A DNA stretch of 64,000 nucleotides from Blastopirellula retiformator (GTDB lineage Bacteria; Planctomycetota; Planctomycetia; Pirellulales; Pirellulaceae). The notes under the pieces were generated by a model. That model did no database searches and had not been told where the DNA came from. It saw only the letters and a list, made by a program, of their open reading frames with translations. The translations under genes were made by a program, and so were the position numbers. The stretch is from positions 186,010 through 250,009 of the forward strand of contig NZ_SJPF01000006.1 in assembly GCF_007859755.1 (NCBI RefSeq). The letters are read 5' to 3'. Shown one piece after another: positions 8,811-19,040 of this stretch (position 1 is its first letter; each line of letters starts with the position of its first letter).

Positions 8811-11375
8811 TTATAAAGAATTTTGCAGTTCGGCGATCTGATCGCTCAGTTGCTTGTTGCGGGCCTTTTTCGCCGCAGTTTCCGCCACCTTGGCGACGGC
8901 CAGCGCGTCATCACGACGTCCCGCCTTCGCTAATTCGGGGGCCAGCGTCAACGCATATTGAGCGACGCTCTCTTGCTGCTTCGAGCTCTCGCTAGCAGAC
9001 GCTAGCTGAAACGACTTCAGATTCCATTCTAGCGGGTCGATCTCGAATCGCTTGGCCCAGGCGTCGACAATCTCATCACACAGCGACAGTTGATCTCCCT
9101 TGGCCGCTTCGGCCAGGGCGTAGCGGAACGTGACGAACTGCAGTTCGGTCTCACCGTCGAGCGATTTGCCGGCGCTGAGCAGCTTCTTCGCCAGTTCGGT
9201 ATGATCGCTAGAACGCTTGGCGCTGGCGAACTGCGCCGCCCACTTGCCTTGGAACTCGGCGGTCGCCTCCATCAGGGAGTCGTCGGCCGGAACGGGGACT
9301 TGCACCAGCAGATCGTCCGCCAGGTTGTAGTTGTCGTCGACGATTTTCGGCAGATCGCCCAGATCGGCGCCGGCCAACTTCGCCTCGCTCCACATCGCGA
9401 CGGCCCGCTCCGTCCCTCCGTCCGGAGCGACAAACAGGAACGAACCGCAAACCACCTTCGCGTTACCCTCGTCGCCAGACAGGTTCTCTTTGGCGAAGTG
9501 CATCGCCAACCCGGCTGGCATATCGCTCAAGGTGTAGCGTTTGTTCTCGCCATTGACCCGCAGCACCAGGTAGTCGGCCCGGTTCTCGACGATTCGCGCC
9601 ACCGTCGAACCGACCGTCAGATCGGTGTCGGCCGTCAGACCGGCGATCTCATCGCTGACCGCTTGCCAGAACCGCTGGATGTTGTCGGTCAACTCTTGCA
9701 GTCGGGCTAACTTTTCCTGATGTTCCGGCAATGTCGCCAACAGACTGGCGTTGTTCAACATCCGCTGAGCATCTTTCGGTCGACGCTCGGAGAGCGCTTG
9801 CTTGGCGGCGGTCAGCGTCTGTCCCAACTCAACGGCGATCGACTTATCATCGACGGCCAGCGAATCGACCGATGGGAGGGCCATCCCCGGAGGCGTCATC
9901 CCTGGAGGCGTCGTCATCATCGGCTCCGGCGTCATGCCGGTCGGAGGAGTCGTCGAGGTCATCTCCGGCTCGTCGGTCATCGCGACGGTCGTTGACGCCG
10001 GTCGCTGCGTGGGGGCGTACCGCTTCTTTTCATCCGCCAGGGCGACGTAGCTCGAAATGTCGGCGCCTTGCGCGGCCGCTTCTTTCCAGACGTTCATCGC
10101 GTGGTCGGGATCGGCGATCTCGGAGAAGAGCAGGAACGAGCCCTCAACCAGCTTCTTTTTCGCGTCGTCGCCTGGCAGCCCATACAGCGCCAGTGCGCGG
10201 CGAAGACCTTCCGGCAGGTTCTCCAGTTCGTAAGATTTCGACTGCCCGGCGACTCGCAGAACCAAGTGAGTATCAGTCTTCGAGGCGACCGAGAACTCGG
10301 TCGTGCCGACCTGCAGTTGCTCGCCACCTTGCAGTTTGGCCAGCGACAAATCGACCGCCCTGTGGAAGGCGACCAGATCCTTCGCCAGTTGATCGACGCG
10401 TTTGAATTCGGCTTCGCCCTCCTCGGTCTTGGTCAACTTGGCGACGCCGGCCATGGTCGTTTGGGCGGCATGATAGTCGCCGGCGTCCAACTGTCCCCAG
10501 GCGGTTTTGATCGCGGATCGCAGCTGCGATTCTTCGGCGGGGGTCGCTTTCGGCTTGGCGGGCGGTTTCGGCTTCGGCATTTCTCCCATCTGGTCCATCC
10601 GCTCTTTCGGATCGCCCAGACCGGGAATTGAGCCTGCCAGTTCGTCCGCGGTGGGGCGTTTATCCGACAGGAACTTCCGCTCTTTCTTCTTCTTTTCGGT
10701 CGGCTTCTGGTCAACTTCCGGCTCGTCGATCGTCGGCGCCGGCTCGACCGGATCATCCTGGGCCACCTTTTCCGGCGTTTGCGTCGATTGCCAGTAGATG
10801 TAGCCGCCGCCGGCGGCCGCTGCGAGGGCCAAGACGGTCAGCGCTGAGGCCCAGAAGGCGCCCGAGCCACGCTTGGCCCGCGATTTAGCTCGTTTGGCGC
10901 TCGAAGCGCCGCTATTTCCAACCGCGACTGCCGGTTCGGCGGCGCCAGAAGCTGCGGCCGGCGGAGTCGGCATCGCCGGACCTGCCGGCTGCCCTCCCCC
11001 CTGTGGAGCCAGGTAGGCTGGATTGGCGCCATATTGGGGCGCGGCGTAGGGAGCGCCCCCTTGCTGGGCTCCACCATATTGGGCCCCGCCGTATTGGGCG
11101 TAGAATTGTTGTAGCTGCTGGTCGTAGATCGCCTTTTGCCCCGGGTCTTGCAGACAGGCGCGAGCGGCGGTGATTTCTTGCAGAATCTGCTGCCGAGACG
11201 CTTCTTCGGCGCCCCCATGCTGCGTCTGGACCCGCAAGAACGCCTGTTCGCCCCCGGCGGCGATCGCTTGTGGATCGGTCTCGTAGGTCCGTAAACCGAG
11301 CAGCGCGTAGTAGTCAGGACGTCCGTAAACGGAGAGCCCGAGCCAGCGATAGTACGGATTGTTCGGATCGGTCAT
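8811..11375 (-). CDS. Membrane-anchored protein with degenerate J-domain and internal duplication
   Basis: 854 residues. Residues 20-90 resemble a DnaJ domain (YYALLGL, then a helix ending ARACLQDPGQKAIYD), but the HPD tripeptide needed to stimulate DnaK is missing; HGG stands in the loop. A Tyr/Gly/Gln/Ala-rich linker (90-160), a basic patch and one transmembrane helix (about 173-194) follow. The rest is probably periplasmic: a Lys/Glu/Pro-rich spacer, then two related modules (about 300-435 and 570-690). Each module has the pattern strand-LVLRV-(A/N)G-K-Y-L-(N/D)LP-GL, then EGSFLLF or CGSFLFV and an A..W.EA..GAD helix. The C-terminus is helical. Role unknown. The divergent alpha-2-macroglobulin gene shares its upstream region. 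Confidence 0.75.
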   Translation of the reverse strand: MTDPNNPYYRWLGLSVYGRPDYYALLGLRTYETDPQAIAAGGEQAFLRVQTQHGGAEEASRQQILQEITAARACLQDPGQKAIYDQQLQQFYAQYGGAQYGGAQQGGAPYAAPQYGANPAYLAPQGGGQPAGPAMPTPPAAASGAAEPAVAVGNSGASSAKRAKSRAKRGSGAFWASALTVLALAAAAGGGYIYWQSTQTPEKVAQDDPVEPAPTIDEPEVDQKPTEKKKKERKFLSDKRPTADELAGSIPGLGDPKERMDQMGEMPKPKPPAKPKATPAEESQLRSAIKTAWGQLDAGDYHAAQTTMAGVAKLTKTEEGEAEFKRVDQLAKDLVAFHRAVDLSLAKLQGGEQLQVGTTEFSVASKTDTHLVLRVAGQSKSYELENLPEGLRRALALYGLPGDDAKKKLVEGSFLLFSEIADPDHAMNVWKEAAAQGADISSYVALADEKKRYAPTQRPASTTVAMTDEPEMTSTTPPTGMTPEPMMTTPPGMTPPGMALPSVDSLAVDDKSIAVELGQTLTAAKQALSERRPKDAQRMLNNASLLATLPEHQEKLARLQELTDNIQRFWQAVSDEIAGLTADTDLTVGSTVARIVENRADYLVLRVNGENKRYTLSDMPAGLAMHFAKENLSGDEGNAKVVCGSFLFVAPDGGTERAVAMWSEAKLAGADLGDLPKIVDDNYNLADDLLVQVPVPADDSLMEATAEFQGKWAAQFASAKRSSDHTELAKKLLSAGKSLDGETELQFVTFRYALAEAAKGDQLSLCDEIVDAWAKRFEIDPLEWNLKSFQLASASESSKQQESVAQYALTLAPELAKAGRRDDALAVAKVAETAAKKARNKQLSDQIAELQNSL

Positions 11376-11804
11376 GACGGCAAATCATCTATTGGGTAGG
11401 CGGGAATCGGGGAGCGAGTCGGCGTCACGACGGGGAGTGCCTCTTCTCCGTTAGACGACGCTGGTCAGCATTTCGTTTTCTGCCGACCTCCCCCCTGTCC
11501 TCCGGGGTGGTCGGATTTATCCAACTTTATCATATTCGGCGGCGCCATTTCCTCGCAAAAGCATACGGCGAGGACAAGACGACTATTTCTTTTTTGCCAA
11601 AGTATCTTCGTTGGTTTCGCACAAACTTTTCTATAAAACTGCCATAATCCACTTTACCGCCTTTCCCCGGGCTGACGAGGCCGCCAGTTCGCAATCAAAG
11701 TTTTCAGAAAACTATCCGGCCAGCTAAGTCGTCATGGTTGTTGATTGGCAGAATGCGGAGCAATCGGGCGCCATCCGCAAGTGACTAAGCATCAGGTTAG
11801 GAAT
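11376..11804. promoter_or_regulatory. Divergent intergenic region between the J-like gene and the alpha-2-macroglobulin gene
   Basis: About 430 bp without a gene. The part from 11520 to 11660 is clearly more AT-rich than its surroundings and contains promoter-like AT boxes (CTATAAAA near 11631, CATAAT at 11643-11648). No good -35 partner stands at a standard distance, so I cannot fix a promoter. The macroglobulin Shine-Dalgarno (AGGTTAGGA) lies at about 11794-11802. Confidence 0.4.
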
Positions 11805-14800
11805 ATGAACAAGAGATTCGCCGTAAGGTTTCGCTTTGTCGAGTTTGCACTGGTACTGGCTGTCGTCGGCGTCATCGGCGCCATGCTGGCCGGACAATTA
11901 GGAACGCTCGCCGTGCAGAACCAACCAACCGACTTTGCGCAGCTCGACAAACTCTATCGGCAAGGCAACTACAAAGAAGCCTACGAGCAAGGTCGCCCGC
12001 TGTTTCTAAACGCGGATAGTAGTCCTGACGAGATTCGCACGCATCTCTACCAGATGACCAGCGCCCTGCAGCAACTGGCCCGCGTCGAAGAGCAAGCTGA
12101 CTTTCTCGAAGAAGTGGTCGCCGCTCATCCCGAAAAGTGGCAGGTGCTGGCTGGCGTCGCCGCGCAATATCAAAACATTCAACACTACGGCCAGATGATC
12201 GACAACAAGTTTGTCCGCGGCGCCCGTCGCAATCGCGGCCAATGGACCAACAGCATCGAGCGAGATCGCGTCCGTGCGTTGCAGTTGTACGAACAAGCGC
12301 TGCCGCTGGTCGCCAAAGAAAACAAAAAGGGACAAGTCGCCAACTTCTATAACGAACTTGCCCAGTTTGTGATGAATGGTCGCGGCGGCGGCCAGGCCTG
12401 GCGTTTGCAATACCTGACGGCGACCAACGAGCTGCCCGACTACGAAGAAGGCTATGGTCGCGGCGCCCCGACGCAGGGCGCGCCGGTCGACGCCGACGGC
12501 AAGCCAATCTACTACAGCGAACCGAAGTCATGGCAAGAGGCGACCAACGACGGCGAGCGTTGGCGGTGGGCCCTGGCGATGATGGTCGAAAATCAACCGA
12601 ACATGAAGGGGAACGCGCTGCATCAACGGGCCAGCTTCGCCTCTTCGCAATTTGGCGTGCAAACGCTACAGCAGTTCGGCTTTTTCCCCCGCGGCGGTCA
12701 ACAGCAAGACGACGACGCCGATACCGGCACGTTCGCCCTGCACACGCTGAAAGAAAATGAAACGATCGCTCGCCTGGCCAATGGGATCCAACGTTTCGAG
12801 ATCCCCGACGAATTCAATCACATCGCGCTGTTCAAGGAAATCTTGAGCGCCAAAGACGACGGCTATGTCGAAGCGAGCTACAGCCATCTCGCGAACAACT
12901 TTGAGAACCGTCGCCAATATCCCCGCGCTGCGCAGCTCTGGCGCGATGCGATCGAAAAATTTGGTCCCGGCAACAACAGCTATCGCCAGCGGCAGCTCGA
13001 TCAAATCATCGGCAACTGGGGACAGTTCCAAGGGGGCGAAGTCGCCGCCGCCGGACAAGGCGCCCAGCTGCAGTACCTCTTCCGCAACGGCAAGAAGGTC
13101 AGCCTGACCGCGTCGCCGATCGACGTCAACAAATTGCTGGCCGACGTGAAGAGCTATCTGAAGTCAGGCCCCAACCGGGTCGAATACCAACGGATGAACA
13201 TCCAGGACCTTGGTTCGCGGATCATTCATCAAGATGGGGGCAAGTACGTCGGCAAACCGATCGCCGAGTGGAGCGTCGACCTGGCCCCGCGTGAGAATCA
13301 TTTCGACAAGCGAGTGACGATCGCCGCCCCGCTGCAAAACGCCGGCGCCTACCTAGTCAAGGCGCAGATGGAAGATGGCAACCAGGTCAGCATCGTCGTC
13401 TGGATCGCCGACTCGGTCATCCTCGCCAAGCAATTGGATCAGGCGAAGCTCTACTACGTCGCCGATGCGGTGACCGGCAAAGCGCTGCCCGGCGTCAACG
13501 TCGAGTTCTTCGGCTATCGCCAAGACAACATTCGCGGCACGAACCGCTTTAACGTCACCACCAAAAACTTCGCCGCCAACACCGACGCCAACGGTCAGAT
13601 CACGATCGACAAGTCGAAGGTCGACGACCGGATGCAGTGGATCGTCATGGCCCGGCCAGAAGGGCACGGTCTGGCCTACATGGGCTTTGACGGCATCTGG
13701 TTCGGCCAGCGTCACGATGCCGAGTACAACGCCACCAAAGCGTTTCTGATCACCGATCGCCCCGTCTATCGTCCCGACCAGACCGCCAACTTCAAGTTCT
13801 GGCTCGGCCACGCTCAGTACGACAAAGAAGGCCCGAGTCCGTTCGCCAATCGCCAGTTCCGCGTGCAGATCAACGATCCGCAAGGGGAAAAGGTGTATGA
13901 GAAGCACCTGACCACCGACGAGTTCGGCGGCATGGTCGGCGAGTTCCCGATTCCGGCCGACGCCAAGCTCGGCTCGTATCAGATTTACACCGATCATGGC
14001 GGCGGCTCGTTCCGCGTCGAGGAGTACAAGAAGCCGGAATACGAAGTCAAAGTCGACGCCCCGACCGAACCGGTCATGCTGGGCGAGAAGATCGAAGCGA
14101 CCATTACCGCCAAGTACTTCTTCGGCGCCCCGGTCACCAACGCGACCGTGAAGTACAAGATCACCCGTTCCGACTATCGCCAAGATTGGTATCCAATCGC
14201 CCCGTGGGACTGGTTCTACGGCAAGGGCTATTGGTGGTTCGCGTATGACTACGACTGGTATCCTGGCTACCGCAACTGGGTCGGTTGCACGCGGCCCTAT
14301 CCGTTCTGGTTCCCCTTCCCGCGAAATCCACCAGAGCTGGTCGCCGAACAGGAAGTCGAAATCGGCGCTGACGGAACCGTCAAGGTCGAGATCGATACCG
14401 AATTGGCCAAAGCGATTCACGCCGACAAGGATCACAAGTACTCGATCACCGCCGAAGTGCGTGACGAGTCGCGCCGCACCATCGTCGGCAGCGGCGATGT
14501 GCTGGTCGCCCGCGAGCCGTTCAAGGTCTTTACCTGGCTCGATCGCGGTTACTACCAAGTCGGCGATACGATCCAGGCCAACATCAAAGCCCAAACGCTC
14601 GACGGCAAACCGGTCTCTGGCCCGGCCGAGCTAGTCCTTTACAAGATCACCTACGACGAAAATCGGAAGCCGATCGAAACCAAGGTGCAAACCTGGAATC
14701 AAGAGGTCGGCCCCGAAGGTTTGAGCAGCCTGCAGATCGAAGCCTCGGCTGCCGGACAATATCGTTTGTCGGCCAAGGTGACCGATTCTAAAGAACATGA

Positions 14801-17800
14801 GATCGAAGGCGCCTTCATCTTCACCGTGATCGGCGCCGGCTTCACCGGCAGCGACTACCGCTTCAACCACTTGGAGTTGATTCCGGACAAGAAGGACTAT
14901 CAGCCGGGCGACACCGTCAAGCTGCAGGTCAACACCGATCGTCCCGGCGCCACCGTGCTGCTCTTCGTTCGCCCGACCAACGGCGTCTATCTGCCGCCGC
15001 AGCGTTTGCAATTGGCCGGCAAGAGCCAGGTGGTCGATATCGCCGTCGTCAAGAAAGACATGCCGAACTTCTTTGTCGAAGCGGTTACCGTCTATGACGG
15101 CGCCGTCTACCAAGAGACGAAGGAGATTGTCGTGCCGCCCGAAAAGAGGATCATCAACGTCGCGGTCGATCCTTCCTCAAAGGAGTACAAGCCCGGCGAA
15201 GAGGCGACCGTCAAGATCAAGCTGACTGACGATACCGGCGAACCGTTCATCGGTTCGACCGTGATCTCGATCTACGACAAGGCGGTCGAGTACATCTCCG
15301 GCGGCTCGAACGTCGGCGACATTCGCGAGTTCTTCTGGAAATGGCGCCGCCATCACCACCCGTCGACCAGCGACAGCCTTTCCAAAGCGTCCTACAACCT
15401 CAATCCGCCTGACAAACCAGGCATGGGCTTCCTTGGGGTCTTTGGCCATAGCGTCGCCGACGAACTCTCAGACGACTCCGGCATGGATAAGCAGATGATA
15501 GCCGAAGGGATGGCCATGGGGGGTGGACGTGCCATGCCGATGGCGGCCGGCGCTCCCGGCATGATGATGGCCCGCGGCGCGATGGCGAAGTCATCGAACC
15601 TGTTCGCCGCGGACGCCGTCGCCGAACTGGAAGCGGCGCCGGCCGGCGGAGAAGCGCAGCAACAAGCCGCGCCCAACGTCGAGCCGTCGGTCCGCACTAA
15701 CTTTGCCGACACCGCCCTGTGGGTTGGCGCCCTGACGACCAACAAACAAGGGGAAGCCGAAGTCTCCTTGAAAATGCCCGAAAACCTGACCACCTGGAAG
15801 GTCAAGTCGTGGGCGATGGGAGACGGTACCCGCGTCGGATCGGGTGAGGCCGAGGTGGTTACCACCAAAAACCTGCTGATCCGTCTTCAGGCGCCGCGTT
15901 TCTTCGTCCAGACCGACGAAGTGGTCCTGTCGGCCAATGTTCACAACTACCTGAAAAACGCCAAGGCGGTGCAAGTTTCGCTCGAAACGCCCGGCGGCTT
16001 GCTCGACCATCTTGATCCGTCCGAGCAGACGATCAAGATCGAAGCCGGCGGCGAACAGCGCGTCGATTGGCGGGTAAAGGTTCTCTCGGAAGGAACCGCC
16101 GTCATTCGCATGAAAGCGCTGACCGACGAAGAGTCGGACGCCATGGAGATGAGCTTCCCGGTCAAGGTCCATGGCCTGCTGAAGACCGAATCGTGGGCCG
16201 GCACGGTTCAGCCGGAAGTCGACAACGCCTCGCTCACGGTCACCGTGCCGCAGCAACGTCGCGTCGACGACAGCCGCCTGGTGGTTCGCTACACGCCGAC
16301 TTTGGCCGGCGCCATGGTCGACGCGTTGCCCTATATGGTCGACTACCCGTACGGCTGTACTGAGCAAACGCTCAACCGCTTCCTGCCGACGGTGATCACG
16401 CAGAAAGTGCTGCTCGATATGCAGCTTGATCTGAAGTCGATTCAGGAGAAACGCAACAACCTGAACGCCCAAGAGCTGGGCGATCCGGCCGAGCGTGCCG
16501 CCCAGTGGAAACGTTTCGAGCGGAACCCGGTCTTCGAGATGGAGACCGTTCGCAAGATGGTGACCGACGGGGTGCAGCGTCTGACCGACATGCAAAACTC
16601 CGATGGCGGCTGGGGCTGGTTCTCCGGCTACAACGAACGGAGCTACCCGCACACCACCGGCGTGGTCGTGCATGGTTTGCAAGTCGCCCAGGCCAACGAT
16701 GTGGCGATTGTGCCCAACGTGCTAAACAGCGGTTTGGATTGGCTCACCAGCTACCAGGCGGCCGAAGTCACGAAGCTGCAAAACGCCGACGGCGACAAGA
16801 AACCGCGTAAGCAGAAGGCCGACAACACCGACGCCTTCGTCTACATGATCCTGGTCGACGCCGGTCGAGAAAACCGCGCCATGCGTGATTTCCTCTATCG
16901 CGATCGAACCAGCCTGTCGGTCTACGCCAAGGCGATGTACGCCCTCGGTCTGCACAAGATGCAGGACGCCGACAAGCTGGCGATGCTCGAGCGGAACCTC
17001 CAGCAGTACCTGGTGACCGATCTCGAAAACGAAACTGCCTACCTGAAGATGCCGGAAGACAACTACTGGTGGAACTGGTACGGCGATCCGATCGAGGCCA
17101 ACGCCTACTACCTGAAGCTGCTGACCAAGACCGATCCCAACGGCAAGACCGCTCCCCGAATGGTCAAGTACTTGCTCAACAACCGCAAGCACGCGACCTA
17201 CTGGAAGTCGACCCGCGACACTTCGCTCTGCATCGAAGTGATGGCCGACTACCTCCGGGCGACCGGCGAACTGAAGCCGGAGATGACGGTCGAAATTTGG
17301 GTCGACGGCCAGAAGAAGGAAACGACCGAGTTCACCAAAGAGAACCTGTTCACGGTCGACAACACCTTTGAACTCGTCGGCAAGAACGTCACCGGCGGCG
17401 ATCACAAGATCGAGATCCGCCGCCAAGGGGAAGGCGCCGTCTACTTCAACGCCTACCTGACCAACTTCACGCTGGAAGACTTCATCACCAAGGCCGGGCT
17501 CGAAGTCAAAGTCCAGCGACGCTTCTACAAGCTCGTGCCGGAAGAAAAAGAAGTCAAAGTCGCCGGCGACCGTGGTCAGGCGATCGACCAAAAGGTCGAG
17601 AAGTACCGCCGCGAACCGCTCGAAACGGGCGCCCAGCTCGTCAGCGGCGACCTGGTCGAAATCGAACTCGTGCTGGAGTCGAAAAACGACTACGAGTACG
17701 TCATGTTCGAGGACCAAAAAGCGGCCGGCTTCGAAGCGGTCGACCTCCGCAGCGGCTACGACGGCAACAGCCTCGGCGCCTACAAAGAACTCCGCGACGA

Positions 17801-17978
17801 CCGCGTCACGTTCTTCGTCCGCCAACTACCCCGCGGCCGCCACAGTTTGACCTACAAACTACGAGCCGAAATCCCCGGCAAGTTCAGCGCCCTCCCGGCA
17901 ATCGCCGAAGCGATGTACGCACCGGAACTGGTCGGGAACTCGGATGAGATGAAGATCTCGATTGTGGATCAAGAGTAG
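11805..17978 (+). CDS. Bacterial alpha-2-macroglobulin-like protease trap
   Basis: 2057 residues. ATG 11805 was chosen over 11745 for its AGGTTAGGA site and because a signal anchor (about 11-31) then starts immediately. An N-terminal helical, TPR-like part (to about 450) precedes a chain of MG beta-sandwich domains. A Gly/Ala/Met-rich bait-like segment lies near 1220-1275. After it come the A2M signature region (TALWVGALTTNKQGEAEVSL) and the thioester motif GCTEQ with Cys near 1518, intact. Next is the helical toroid with DGGWGWFSGY, then a receptor-like C-terminal domain. Bacterial A2Ms trap foreign proteases in the periplasm or on the cell surface through bait cleavage and thioester bonding. 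No penicillin-binding protein 1C gene (a common partner) is adjacent. Confidence 0.92.
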   Translation: MNKRFAVRFRFVEFALVLAVVGVIGAMLAGQLGTLAVQNQPTDFAQLDKLYRQGNYKEAYEQGRPLFLNADSSPDEIRTHLYQMTSALQQLARVEEQADFLEEVVAAHPEKWQVLAGVAAQYQNIQHYGQMIDNKFVRGARRNRGQWTNSIERDRVRALQLYEQALPLVAKENKKGQVANFYNELAQFVMNGRGGGQAWRLQYLTATNELPDYEEGYGRGAPTQGAPVDADGKPIYYSEPKSWQEATNDGERWRWALAMMVENQPNMKGNALHQRASFASSQFGVQTLQQFGFFPRGGQQQDDDADTGTFALHTLKENETIARLANGIQRFEIPDEFNHIALFKEILSAKDDGYVEASYSHLANNFENRRQYPRAAQLWRDAIEKFGPGNNSYRQRQLDQIIGNWGQFQGGEVAAAGQGAQLQYLFRNGKKVSLTASPIDVNKLLADVKSYLKSGPNRVEYQRMNIQDLGSRIIHQDGGKYVGKPIAEWSVDLAPRENHFDKRVTIAAPLQNAGAYLVKAQMEDGNQVSIVVWIADSVILAKQLDQAKLYYVADAVTGKALPGVNVEFFGYRQDNIRGTNRFNVTTKNFAANTDANGQITIDKSKVDDRMQWIVMARPEGHGLAYMGFDGIWFGQRHDAEYNATKAFLITDRPVYRPDQTANFKFWLGHAQYDKEGPSPFANRQFRVQINDPQGEKVYEKHLTTDEFGGMVGEFPIPADAKLGSYQIYTDHGGGSFRVEEYKKPEYEVKVDAPTEPVMLGEKIEATITAKYFFGAPVTNATVKYKITRSDYRQDWYPIAPWDWFYGKGYWWFAYDYDWYPGYRNWVGCTRPYPFWFPFPRNPPELVAEQEVEIGADGTVKVEIDTELAKAIHADKDHKYSITAEVRDESRRTIVGSGDVLVAREPFKVFTWLDRGYYQVGDTIQANIKAQTLDGKPVSGPAELVLYKITYDENRKPIETKVQTWNQEVGPEGLSSLQIEASAAGQYRLSAKVTDSKEHEIEGAFIFTVIGAGFTGSDYRFNHLELIPDKKDYQPGDTVKLQVNTDRPGATVLLFVRPTNGVYLPPQRLQLAGKSQVVDIAVVKKDMPNFFVEAVTVYDGAVYQETKEIVVPPEKRIINVAVDPSSKEYKPGEEATVKIKLTDDTGEPFIGSTVISIYDKAVEYISGGSNVGDIREFFWKWRRHHHPSTSDSLSKASYNLNPPDKPGMGFLGVFGHSVADELSDDSGMDKQMIAEGMAMGGGRAMPMAAGAPGMMMARGAMAKSSNLFAADAVAELEAAPAGGEAQQQAAPNVEPSVRTNFADTALWVGALTTNKQGEAEVSLKMPENLTTWKVKSWAMGDGTRVGSGEAEVVTTKNLLIRLQAPRFFVQTDEVVLSANVHNYLKNAKAVQVSLETPGGLLDHLDPSEQTIKIEAGGEQRVDWRVKVLSEGTAVIRMKALTDEESDAMEMSFPVKVHGLLKTESWAGTVQPEVDNASLTVTVPQQRRVDDSRLVVRYTPTLAGAMVDALPYMVDYPYGCTEQTLNRFLPTVITQKVLLDMQLDLKSIQEKRNNLNAQELGDPAERAAQWKRFERNPVFEMETVRKMVTDGVQRLTDMQNSDGGWGWFSGYNERSYPHTTGVVVHGLQVAQANDVAIVPNVLNSGLDWLTSYQAAEVTKLQNADGDKKPRKQKADNTDAFVYMILVDAGRENRAMRDFLYRDRTSLSVYAKAMYALGLHKMQDADKLAMLERNLQQYLVTDLENETAYLKMPEDNYWWNWYGDPIEANAYYLKLLTKTDPNGKTAPRMVKYLLNNRKHATYWKSTRDTSLCIEVMADYLRATGELKPEMTVEIWVDGQKKETTEFTKENLFTVDNTFELVGKNVTGGDHKIEIRRQGEGAVYFNAYLTNFTLEDFITKAGLEVKVQRRFYKLVPEEKEVKVAGDRGQAIDQKVEKYRREPLETGAQLVSGDLVEIELVLESKNDYEYVMFEDQKAAGFEAVDLRSGYDGNSLGAYKELRDDRVTFFVRQLPRGRHSLTYKLRAEIPGKFSALPAIAEAMYAPELVGNSDEMKISIVDQE

Positions 17979-18021
17979 ATCGAGATCAGCGTGAGCTTCA
18001 CGCAATTAGATAAACCTAGGT

Positions 18022-18057
18022 CGCGGCGGAGGGCTTTGCTCTCCGCCGCGTTTTTTT
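18022..18057 (+). terminator. Rho-independent terminator after the alpha-2-macroglobulin gene
   Basis: A 10-bp stem CGCGGCGGAG (18022-18031) pairs with CTCCGCCGCG (18041-18050) around a 9-nt loop, followed by seven T residues. It stands 44 bases after the stop codon and points with the gene. Confidence 0.93.
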
Positions 18058-18542
18058 GTAGGGCGGAAAGGGGTGGCACTGTCGTCCGCGACAGTGCTCT
18101 TCTTTGAATCAAGTTAGTGGACCAACCCTTCGGGAGATCGGGAACGAAAATTCTCTTTGACTTCCAAACAATCCTCCAATAGCTTGTCAAACATGAACCA
18201 AGTAGTTGTAGGTCAGGCCTCGGCCTGACGAACCTGCGAACCAACAATCGCCCCACCATTCGCACGGCCTTGCAAAGCATAGCGTTTCACCATTGGACAA
18301 CCGGCGCATGCGCATCGTCAGGCCAAGGCCTGACCTGCCAGGCTGTCGCAGACGACAGTGGCACCCGAAAAGCGAAGCCGAAAACAGTGCCACCCGGCCG
18401 ACAACGGCGATACGTGGCAGTTGGAGGAATGTCATGTTACTGATCGCGTGCTGATTGCTGTTGAGGTTTGATTGGCTACTCGCTATCGACGGTAAATCGT
18501 CTGACTTCAGGCGTAGCCCGCCGGTCGGCATGCCTAATGCCG
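18058..18542. repeat. Palindrome-rich intergenic stretch
   Basis: Nearly 490 bp without a believable gene. Two copies of the 18-bp palindrome GTCAGGCCwwGGCCTGAC lie at 18212-18229 and 18317-18334. Around them are inverted GTGGCACTGTCGTC/GACAGTGC-type motifs (near 18074-18100 and 18343-18395). These are dispersed intergenic repeats typical of such genomes and probably fold as hairpins in any read-through RNA. Confidence 0.6.
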
Positions 18543-19040
18543 TCAACTCTCCTTGGCGTCGACATTCGCAATAAACTGCTCCATCGCCTCGGACCATTTG
18601 TCGACTGGTGTGGGCTCGTCAATAAATGCCAGCAGTTCATCAAGGTATCGGTAATCGCAAAACTCGGCCGCCTGCCGTAGATCCGCATCCGGCACATCCG
18701 ATTCGGCGATTTGACGCATCAAGTCGGTGAGCAATCCCTGCGCCGTTTTGGAGACGATTTCTATGTCGGGTTCATCATGCCAACCATACCCAAAAACCAA
18801 CGTCGAATCACGCACCAAAACCAAGGTTTGATCGGCATTGGAAGACCACAAAGGGTAGGCCACATCGAATTCGTCAGACACATAGCACGTCCAACTTCCC
18901 TGCACCTCTTCAACCCAATACCGAAAGCAATCTGGCCGCTCTCTGGCAAACACGAATTCCGTAAACCGCGGCTCCAGCGACAATTCGGCAGCAATCTCAC
19001 GGGTGAACGGCTTTACTTTGGGATGATTGAGATCTTGCAA
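18543..19040 (-). CDS. Small protein of unknown function, immunity-protein-like
   Basis: Up to 165 residues, no signal peptide, acidic, with no cysteine clusters. It begins at a TTG directly after an in-frame stop, with no good ribosome binding site, so the N-terminus may be truncated. A mixed alpha/beta pattern is visible: YWVEEVQGSWTCYVSDEFD, then LVLVRDSTLVFGYGW, then three C-terminal helices ending in a KWSEAMEQFI stretch. I do not recognise the family. Size, acidity and the neighbourhood of other small orphan proteins, including a SMI1/KNR4 protein, resemble immunity-gene clusters, but that is only context. Confidence 0.6.
   Translation of the reverse strand: MQDLNHPKVKPFTREIAAELSLEPRFTEFVFARERPDCFRYWVEEVQGSWTCYVSDEFDVAYPLWSSNADQTLVLVRDSTLVFGYGWHDEPDIEIVSKTAQGLLTDLMRQIAESDVPDADLRQAAEFCDYRYLDELLAFIDEPTPVDKWSEAMEQFIANVDAKES

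Noticed and set aside
16722-17825. Long open frame (367 codons) on the minus strand inside the alpha-2-macroglobulin gene
   Set aside because: It lies wholly opposite a certain gene, has a Val/Leu/Asp composition typical of antisense to GC-rich codons, and has no ribosome site or domain. The same holds for similar antisense frames at 13353-14594 and 15591-16682.
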